From: Lichenostomus cassidix
Lineage: Eukaryota > Chordata > Aves > Passeriformes > Meliphagidae
DNA: 64,000 bases
Direction: 5' to 3'
Assembly: GCA_008360975.2 (NCBI GenBank)
Contig: CM039182.1
Span: 87,699,405-87,763,404, forward strand
Within the stretch, counting starts at the first letter, position 1. Each line of letters starts with the position of its first letter. Below the pieces are notes generated by a model. That model saw only the letters and a program-made list of their open reading frames with translations, searched no databases and was not told the DNA's origin. Shown piece after piece: positions 56,234 to 64,000 of the stretch. The position numbers were made by a program, and so were the translations under genes.

Positions 56234-56365
56234 TATAAAGCGCCCGTCTGGGGCGGGACGGCCGGCCGGCGGCGCTCGACTCGGGCGAGCCCTTTCGCTG
56301 TGCCCCCTCGGCTCCCCCCCTTTCTCCGGGCTGATGGGCCGGTCCGGAGGGGGCGGGGCCGGCAG
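56234..56365 (+). other. CCDC127 non-coding first exon and core promoter (predicted)
   Basis: A TATA-like element, TATAAAG, lies at 56234-56240 inside GC-rich DNA. A strong splice donor, GGCAG/GTGAGT, lies at 56365/56366, and the next acceptor is at 56676, just before the start codon. This predicts an untranslated first exon of roughly 100 bases beginning about 25-30 bases after the TATA-like element. The start point is inferred, not seen. Confidence 0.55.
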
Positions 56366-56684
56366 GTGAGTGGCAGCGGCAGGGCCCGCGCGCTGCCGGC
56401 TCGTGCGTGGGGTCCCGCCGTGGGGGAGCGGGCAGGGGCGGGATGGCGGTGGGAATGCGGATGGGAACGGGGATGGGAACGGGGATGGGCCCGGCGTGCC
56501 GCGCCGCCGCCGCGGCTGCCGCTCGGAGCGCGGCCGAGCTCCCGAGTGTCGGGGCCGCCGCCCGAGGGGCTCGGGCAGAATTCCCAGCCCCGCAGCGGGA
56601 GGAAAGGGCGGCAGCGGGAGCCGCCCCGGCCCCTGTGCGCCGCGCTGATGCCGCGTCTCCCCTCTGTGCATCGCAGGTGCCTTC

Positions 56685-58307
56685 ATGAATAACTTAAACG
56701 AGCCTCCCAACTGGAACATCCTGCCCAATCGGCGCGATCCCGGGGATGACGGCAGCCGCTGGAACTACGCGCTGCTGGTGCCCATGCTGGGCCTGGCCGC
56801 CTTCCGTGAGTAGCGCCGGGCCCAGCCCGAGGGGCTCCTGGGGCAGGGCGGTGACAGTCATGCCCCCAGCCCGAGGGGCTCCTGGGGCGGGGCGGTGACA
56901 GTCATGCCCCCAGCCCGAGGGGCTCCTGGGGCAGGGCGGTGACAGTCATGCCCCCAGCCCGAGGGGCTCCTGGGGCAGGGCGGTGACAGTCATGCCCCCA
57001 GCCCGAGGGGCTCCTGGGGCAGGGCGGTGACAGTCATGCCCCAGCTGGGGACTGCCCCGGGCCTGCTTGTTTGTAATGCTGCAAACAACAGGCACTGTTG
57101 GTATCGCTAAAGCAATGATCGCTTTTCATGCATGGAGTTGATACTGTGTTTAATAAGCTCCAAGTTACAAAGCTCTCTCAAGAAAAATGGGCACAGGACG
57201 TGCTCCTTGGACAGGTCCTGTTTGTCATTTGCAGATGAGAACCTGCAGAGGTAGCAACCCCAGATGTTGCTGATGTGTATTTGTTTACTGGGCCTAGAAG
57301 GTTCTCCATGAAGTACCTGCATGATAAACCTCCAGTTTGTTTCTCCATGACTTTATTTTCCTTCTCTAATCCAAGTAGTGTGAGTGTTGGCAATGAGAGA
57401 ATAGGGGTGTTCTACTTCAGAGAAAACATGATCATTTAAAGTGACTTACTGTGAAACAGGGACCACAGAAACACATTTTGTGGGAACAGGTGCATAGAAG
57501 TGAGTATCACTGGGGAGGGCAGGAAAGAAAGTGTTTTACCACTTAATAGCTTCATTTGAGGCATAGTTAATTAATCATACCCGTCATTGTTACATGTTAT
57601 ACTTGCATCTGAACTCTCATTTGTATATGATAGGTTGGATCTGGACCAGAGAGTGTCAAAAAGAAATAGAAAAAGAAAAACAAGAATACTACAAAAAAGA
57701 GTCAACTTTACAAAGAGACCTGGAAGGCAAGTACCGGGATATAATCACGGAGAATCGTCGTGCTGTTGCTCACTTGGAGGTGGAGCTGGAAAAGGAACGC
57801 AACAGGACCCTGAGTTACCGGGAAGCCCTCGTCTCCCAGAGCCGCAAACTTGTAGAAGAGAGGAAGCTCCTAGAGCAGGAGCAGGTGAAATTGGAGCAAG
57901 AAAAACAATTCCTTTTGCACTCAGGAGCAGAAGGTACCTTGTACCAGAGTTGCCTGGCAAAGGAAGAAGAGTGGCAACAGAGAGCCAATATTTTGCTAAA
58001 AGAATTTGAAGAGGGACTGAAAGAAAGACAGGACATCTACTGCAGTCTTATTGTACCCAGAAGTCAGAGACTAGAAATAGAGAAAAATCTGCTAGTTAAA
58101 GCAGCAACTAATCCCATTGCTATGTCTTTAGATGTGGAGAGTGGTTTAAAAGATATTTTCAAACATGATAACTACTGTGGCAATGTGCTGAACAGAACCA
58201 GGAGTCAAAATGGAAAGCTTATGTGGCTGTATCTGAGATACTGGGAACTAGCTGTTGAACTGCAGAAATTCAAGAGGGTAGAAAAGTCCATGTTAGGAAA
58301 ACGCTGA
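56685..58307 (+). CDS. CCDC127: CCDC127, coiled-coil domain-containing protein 127
   Basis: The molecular role is poorly defined; the family has been listed in mitochondrial protein surveys, which I cannot confirm here. Coding exons are 56685-56805 and 57634-58307 (phase 1 junction inside Arg41), giving 264 residues against about 260 in human. The N-terminus MNNLNEPPNWNILPNRRDPG is polar. A single hydrophobic segment at about 26-44 (WNYALLVPMLGLAAFRWIW) looks like a membrane anchor. It is followed by a long charged coiled coil at about 48-150 (RECQKEIEKEKQEYYKKE, later KLVEERKLLEQEQVKLEQEK). The C-terminal third is conserved (QDIYCSLIVPRSQRLEIEKN, LMWLYLRYWELAVELQKFKR) and the stop is TGA at 58305. 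A splice acceptor at 56676 places 8 nt of 5'UTR before the ATG. The gene is divergent from SDHA, the same arrangement as in human. A 44-bp minisatellite fills the start of its coding intron. Confidence 0.94.
56823..57042 (+). repeat. 44-bp minisatellite, five copies
   Basis: Five head-to-tail copies start at 56823, 56867, 56911, 56955 and 56999. Each is 44 bases and begins cagcccgaggggctcctggg. They are nearly identical; copy 2 has cggggc where the others have cagggc. The array begins 17 bases after the splice donor of CCDC127 exon 2. Confidence 0.95.
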
Positions 58308-58841
58308 GTAGGGGAAGCAATGGGATTCCGTGTGATCCGCCATGCATAGTAGGAACAATCACAGTTGTAGTCTGAAGCTGTTAAGTGCTTCTGCTGTGTT
58401 GCCATCTCTCCTCCTCCTTGCACTTGTATTTGCATGGGACATGTGCAGTGCTGGTGCCTTTCCTCTCACTAACAACAGATGCTCTGGTGAGCTGTGCATG
58501 CCCTTGAACTCCGTGAGTGTGTTTGTGTTGCGGTATAGAGATACTCCAACTCCCACAGGTACTGGAAGCAGCAAAACAGAGCTCAGTTTAGAGGGATTTG
58601 CCTCACTGATTGTCACACTCCATCAAAGGAGAAGTGTGGTTTGTCTACTCCAGGTGCAGTAGCACATTATGCTCCTTATCCCTCACATTTTACATGGTGT
58701 CTCAACAGTCTCTTTTTTTATTAACTACTATTTTTTTAAAATTTGTTTAAGCATGACTGACTTTGAGGCAGATGTTTAAAAGAGATGGTGTTGGAGCCAG
58801 CTGCTTGACACATAAATCTTATGTGTCTGTGTGTGCAATTA

Positions 58842-58884
58842 TATAAATATATATATATGCGTGAATGTGTGTGTGTGTGTGTAA
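58842..58884 (+). repeat. (TA)n and (TG)n dinucleotide tract
   Basis: A tatatatata run followed by a gtgtgtgtgtgtgtgtgt run in the CCDC127 3'UTR. Confidence 0.9.
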
Positions 58885-60197
58885 CTGTGTTAGTATTCAA
58901 GGGGGGAAATAGTGTGATCCTGCTTCAGATTAATCAGTCTTCCATTGTCTTCCAGCTTAATATACAAATAGTGCTTTATGAATGAAACATCCAAAAGATA
59001 ATAATTCAAATAACATGTAAAGGAACAGACTGATGTCTCATTGTCTCATGGGATCCATTCTCAAATACCAGGGAGTGTAACTGGAAGTTACATTCTCATA
59101 AATTGAAGATACTTTAAGAATACTTACATTTTTTTCTCAGTCGAGGTTTTAGTTGTAACCCAACAATGTGCCACCATTACGGATGTTGCCATGCTGCTGC
59201 CTCTGCCTCCCAGGGCACTGGCTGCCACCTGGTTTGCTTTCAGGAAATTCTTTGCCATTGCACCTGGCTCTGCTCCTTGGACAGGTCCTGTTTGCTATTT
59301 GCAGATGGGAACCTAAATGGTAGCCATTACTCGCTCTCTGACTGTCTCCCTTCTCCCAGAACTGAAGTACATACTCTTTTTCTGCAGCTCTTAAATTTTG
59401 TGCTTGTGGTTCATCACTTTACATACACATGGCCATGAAAGCCTACAGGTATACAAACTTAGCAAACTTTTAAGAAAGGGGGCTTTTTAATTTAGTGAGT
59501 AAAATATAATAGATTTGGTAAAAATAATATGTGCAGGAAAATAATACAGGAAAAGAAACTGATCCAGATTAAAAAATCCAACAACAAATAAATTTAAAAA
59601 ACCTAGTGCACTTCAATACCTGCAATTTCTTAGAACTTTGGGTATACTTTTGGTCCTTTTAGCAGTAGGGGCGACCTTCTTTTTCAAACGTGCCATGCAT
59701 TTCAAATGATAACTTTCTTTCTTCTTTCTGACCCAGCCTTAGGCCTCAAAGGCACAGTGTTTACCCTTTTGTTTCTAACATCTAGTCTTCTCTGTTAATT
59801 GACCTTGATTAGTGTTGTAGGTTGTCAGTTAATTAGCAGTTCATTATTTACTGAGGGCTAGACTTGACAAACACGTTTTCTCTAGGCAGTCACCTAGAAC
59901 TGTGGCTTGGAAGCAATCCAGCTAATGAATGTTCATCCTCTTGCAGATGTGGGGCGTTTTGTCTTACTATTTTCTCTGGTTTCATTTCAGCCTGGGCACA
60001 GAAGACAGCAGATAAATCTTTTGAAATAGCATGTGCAACTTAAGTTACTAAGCAGAAATACTTAACATGTAACAAAATTCCTGAACAGAGTAGGTGTTTC
60101 CCAGCTACTTGGTTTTCCAGTTGTGATTTTGCTCACCTTGGTAGTACTAATTATATCGCTGTGTTGATTTATTAGTCTTTATATAGTTATTTTTTAA

Positions 60198-60203
60198 AAT
60201 AAA
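60198..60203 (+). terminator. Candidate CCDC127 polyadenylation signal (proximal)
   Basis: A canonical AATAAA on the coding strand, 1.9 kb after the stop. Cleavage would fall 10-30 bases downstream. Confidence 0.4.
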
Positions 60204-61135
60204 GTTTCAGTAGATAAACTTGGAGGAAAAAAAGAGATCACAAATGCTATAAGGGCCACAGTTTGTCTGGGTGCCAAGTGTGTGCAGGCTGGGAGATGAG
60301 AACACAACTGAGTTACTACTCACATGTGACACCCTGAGCCAAGCTGCTGCAGCTGGACATAGGCACACATTCTAGTTGCCCAGGAGATCAAATTAGTTTG
60401 AATAACTTGGCCCATGTGTAATTCCTTCGGGATGTGGGAAGTGACTGTCCAGCTGTGGCACGTTTCTCACATACGTGCAGGCAGTTAAGCTGCTCAGCTG
60501 ACTAAGAGAGACAGCGAATCAATGCCAATGAATTTGAGATTCATGCCTTGAATTTGTACAACTTAGCATTAAAAGATCAAAGATTTTACACTTTTTCATT
60601 TTTTCATCGTTTGTCACTCATATCATTCAAAATGTTTAAAGAAAATGTAATCAAGGGTAAAATACTATTTTTCCAGTATAAATATGTACATTCAAGCCTT
60701 ACACACTTGTACAGGGTTGGATGCAATGTAGTAAAGCTTTGGTATTCACTTTATTTTAGAAGTGTAATTTCTTTGTACAACTAATTGAACTATTGTTCAT
60801 GGACCCTCTGAAGATCATTGTATTAAGACTGAAGAGTTATTTCAGAAGGCTTTTTAAAAGTGTATGACTGGTTTAGAAGCACTGGTCCTGTTAGTTTCTC
60901 CCAAAACTCATGTTTGTGGGTATGCCATGTATTCTTGAAATGTTCCCCCTTTCTAGGTTGTTACGCTGAAAATTCTAATCTAAGTTTTATCTTCCCCAAC
61001 ACTTGTTCTGAATAGGTTAATTGTTTGGAACTGCCCATATATATTATGTAGAATGCAAGAATAATTTGTTTTCAAAGTATTTAATGAACTTATTTTTGTT
61101 ACAAAATTGTCACTCACCTGTAAACAATAACAATT

Positions 61136-61141
61136 AATAAA
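61136..61141 (+). terminator. Candidate CCDC127 polyadenylation signal (distal)
   Basis: A canonical AATAAA, 2.8 kb after the stop, followed by a T-rich stretch and then a G/T-rich stretch near 61178 (gcacggtgggtggggg) that could serve as a downstream element. Confidence 0.45.
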
Positions 61142-61160
61142 AACCTTTACATATTTCTGC

Positions 61161-62669
61161 AGTTTTGTAACTTGGGCACGGTGGGTGGGGGAAGTGAATT
61201 TGCTTGTTTATTCTGACTTACCAAGCTAGTTCTACTATTTTAGGTTTTACAAATTGTACCTTTTTTAAATTGGCTCGTAAAAAGTTTTGGTCTTGGTGCT
61301 GAGAAAAGAACATGTTGTAAAGTTTTTTTTCTTAGGAAAGAGCACTGTTAAACAGGTAAATGCACCAGCATTAACTAAAGATGTGGGGTTAAAGGTGAAC
61401 ATCCCTCTGAAAAACTGGGGACATTCCTTCAACGGAATGTTGTGTAGGATATTCTGCCTTCCTCCAGAGTACCTCAGATATCTCATTCTGCATGTCAGCT
61501 GCTTTTAATTTCCATCATCTTCCAGCTCTCTGAAGAACTGCAGTCCAGCTGCTGTAGTGTTCAGATACTCTGGAAATCCTTTTTCCTATAATAAAAGATT
61601 CTCAGTCTATTTGGCACAATCCTTCACCGTGCTCTGGCTCTTTAATGCATGGATGTGAGCACTCCTGTGTGAGGATGACAAAACAGAGAATGTTCCTCTG
61701 TGGAGGATACAAGGCAGAAACTGCAGTCAGTTATTGTGGTGAAATCAAAGGAATTTGAGTAATTGCTGTGATAAAAGGATGGAAGTCAAGTTTATAGTTG
61801 CACTTGTGCAGCTGGATATGAAGGCTTTGCTGGTGTGCATGCCAAGGCCTGCATTTATTGGTCATTAATTTACTGCCTGGTCCAGGGGCTTTCTCTGGAC
61901 ACTGTGTATCTGAGACAACAAATGGACCTCCTAAGAGGTAATTCACTGAAATTGATCTGATTGCTGCAACAGAGAGCTGGAACTAAACTGAAGTAAAATG
62001 AAAGCAAACGATGGAAACAAGGAGTGCAGATGGAAGAGTTTGAAGAGAGGTGGGGGATTGTGAGGACTGTGGTGGCAGCTGCTCACAGTCATGCCTCCGA
62101 ACAGCCTTGTGCTGATACCACCCGAGCGGTCCAGCTGCTGGGAAAAAAAGCCTCTTCACCCTTGTGTTACTAACAGGTTTACATTTCTGAGATCCCTCGT
62201 TGGTGTTGGTCTCGCTGGATGCTGCTTCCCCCTTGCGGCTGATGGCGCTTCCAGCCGCAGCAGCATCCTCTGTTCCCGCGAGCTCCGCTGGAGCACTTCT
62301 GAAGCCACACAGTCAGAGCTCTCTGGCCCAAACACCTCCGGGGCGTAATAACAGGAAAGGTGAGGAAAAACTTGGTGTTTGATGACCAAACCACATCGAA
62401 CTTGTCTCCACCAAAGCGGGTACTGCGGCAGATCTCTGCAGGCAGAGGTTGGGTGTAGTTCAGCAACCTATTAGCACCTCATTGTCTAGTACAGCGCTGG
62501 GAAAAAAACCGTGACCAATTTGATTAATCAAGAACACTGTTCATTGCTTAATGTGGTGAGCGGCAATATCTACAGTTGTCAACATGTTCTGCTGCCTGCT
62601 GGAGAAGAGACAATTGTAGGACAGATCCCAAGCAATAGCACTTCACTAAGAAATTTATGGGGACTCTGA
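61161..62669. other. Intergenic, no gene recognised
   Basis: No exon or conserved protein segment was found on either strand. A further AATAAA occurs at 61590-61595. The part around 62080-62345 is GC-richer than its surroundings but has no open frame I can interpret. Confidence 0.5.
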
Positions 62670-63050
62670 CCATCATGGAATGGTTTGGGTTGGAAGGACT
62701 CTTTAAAGTTCGTCTAGTCCAACCAACTTGCAATGAGCAAGGACATCTCCAAACAGACCAGGTCGCTCAGAGCCCTGTCCAACCTGACTTGAATATTTCC
62801 AGGGATGGAGCACCTATCACCTCTTTAGAGCAACCTGTGCCAGTGTTTCACCACCCCTGTTGTGAAAAACATTGTTCCTTATATCTAGTCTAAACCAGCC
62901 CTCTCTTAGTTTGAAACCATTACCCCTTATCCTGTGGCAACAGGCCCTGCTAAAAATTTATCACTGTGTTCATATAAGCCCCCTTGAAGTACTGAAAGTA
63001 CTCCCCAAGTCTTTTCTTCTCCAGGCTGAACATTTCTTCTGTGGCTAAGA
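62670..63050 (-). mobile_element. CR1 LINE fragment, intergenic
   Basis: Reverse-oriented CR1 3' end (gaatggtttgggttggaagg, aagttcgtctagtccaacca), continuing into the ORF-derived part (cttttcttctccaggctgaa). Confidence 0.85.
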
Positions 63051-64000
63051 ACACTGCTACTTCGACAATGAACAATGAACAGACAGTTTCCAGGCATGTC
63101 AGATTGTTGAAGGAAACTCCTTGATACCAAAAAAACCACTCCAGAAGGGGATGCTTGTGGAAGTCATTGTGTGTAACATCCTACCTCTGTTGTGTTCCCA
63201 GTAGCCTGGGACAGAGTTTCAACAACAGTTCAATGCTGTCTTATTTCTCCTCTGCAGTGATACTTGTTGGCACAGAAGGACTTCTCTCCCATCTGGGGAA
63301 GTTAACAATCTCATGGGAAGAAATTTAGCCTCCAGAGTTTGTTGGACGTCTCCCAATTCTTTAAGGTATCACTGCCTGAACTGCTGTGGGCTGGTGGCAC
63401 TGGCTGTCAAACACTCACATAGGAAATCAAATCATGCCAGCTGAAGAGCTGTGAGAGCTGTGCCTCTTGGTTACTTATCAGGTAGAGTTTGAGAACAACG
63501 GAGCATAAAACTTAGATCAAGTTAAAGATCTACAGATCATTTATTGGCAAGGTAAACTGCATGACCACCTGCAATTGTTTATTACCCTTAAAACTAAGCA
63601 ACTCTGAAATATTTTGCCTGCGTATTTCCTTTCTAATATGATCATTATTGTCCCCCAGGCTGGGGATTTTGAGTCTCCTCCTGAGCCTGGGTCTCCCTTT
63701 TTGCACAGCTGGTCAAGGATGTTACCCGTTGTCAGCTTGTAAAAGGATTTTGTGTTTTTTCCACCTATTTTTAAGGATGGGCTGTCAGAGAGACTATTTC
63801 ATTTAACCTCTGAATTTCTTCTTCTTCTTCCTCTTCTTCTTCCTCGTCTTCCTCTTCTTCTTCCTTCTCTTCTTCCTCTTCTTCCACTTCTTCTTCACCA
63901 CCATTTTTACATTTCCATCTTTTCCTGGTTTAGGCTCATTACACAAGTAAGAGTAATTGTATTGCTCTATATGATGCTTCGACTACAAAGTAGAAGCTGA
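63051..64000. other. Intergenic, no gene recognised
   Basis: Unique-looking AT-rich sequence followed by a pyrimidine tract at 63816-63899. The short open frame over that tract (a run of Leu and Pro) is a composition artefact. Confidence 0.5.
63816..63899 (+). repeat. CTT/CCT polypyrimidine tract
   Basis: About 80 bases of almost pure pyrimidine in CTT and CCTCTT units. Confidence 0.9.

Larger units (their letters stand above)
58308..61160 (+). other. CCDC127 3'UTR (extent uncertain)
   Basis: No gene is seen here. The sequence is AT-rich and directly follows the CCDC127 stop. Consensus AATAAA hexamers occur at 60198-60203 and 61136-61141, with another at 61590-61595, so alternative ends giving about 1.9 to 3.3 kb UTRs are plausible. 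It contains a TA/TG dinucleotide tract at 58842-58884. It also holds a segment at 59271-59316 that repeats part of the CCDC127 intron. Confidence 0.5.

Overview
This is vertebrate, almost certainly avian, nuclear DNA. The evidence is multi-exon genes with GT-AG introns, CpG-rich first exons, at least a dozen CR1 LINE fragments, and an LTR of a type common in bird genomes. The species cannot be named from sequence alone. Exons were delimited by hand by joining conserved protein segments across GT-AG sites with reading phase kept. Every joined reading frame closes without a stop or frameshift.

Layout, left to right. 25-13158 (-): BAG1, an Hsp70 nucleotide-exchange co-chaperone, with its last exon beyond the left edge. 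13960-22765 (-): CHMP5, an ESCRT-III subunit, 8 exons, 219 aa. 23776-39173 (-): FH, fumarate hydratase, 10 exons, 509 aa, with a mitochondrial presequence encoded in exon 1. 40852-55738 (-): SDHA, the succinate dehydrogenase flavoprotein, 15 exons, 665 aa. 56685-58307 (+): CCDC127, two coding exons, 264 aa, divergent from SDHA across a shared CpG-rich promoter, with a long 3'UTR. The rest, to 64000, is non-coding with a CR1 copy and a pyrimidine tract.

The order is the striking part. SDHA, FH, CHMP5 and BAG1 lie head-to-tail on one strand with only about 1.7, 1.0 and 0.8 kb between coding regions. SDHA and FH catalyse consecutive TCA-cycle steps (succinate to fumarate to malate). In human, from memory, these genes sit on three chromosomes: BAG1/CHMP5 on 9p13, FH on 1q43, SDHA/CCDC127 on 5p15. 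Human BAG1 and CHMP5 are head-to-head, whereas here they are head-to-tail. Either this lineage has a rearranged compact cluster or the assembly is chimeric; long reads across 22.7-24.0 kb and 39.0-41.0 kb would decide.

Other content: CR1 copies in both orientations, a solo LTR in BAG1 intron 1, a short LTR-like element in SDHA intron 13, and two minisatellites. One minisatellite (44-bp unit) follows the splice donor of the first coding exon of CCDC127; the other (18-bp unit) follows that of SDHA. No tRNA, rRNA, snoRNA or CRISPR structure was recognised.
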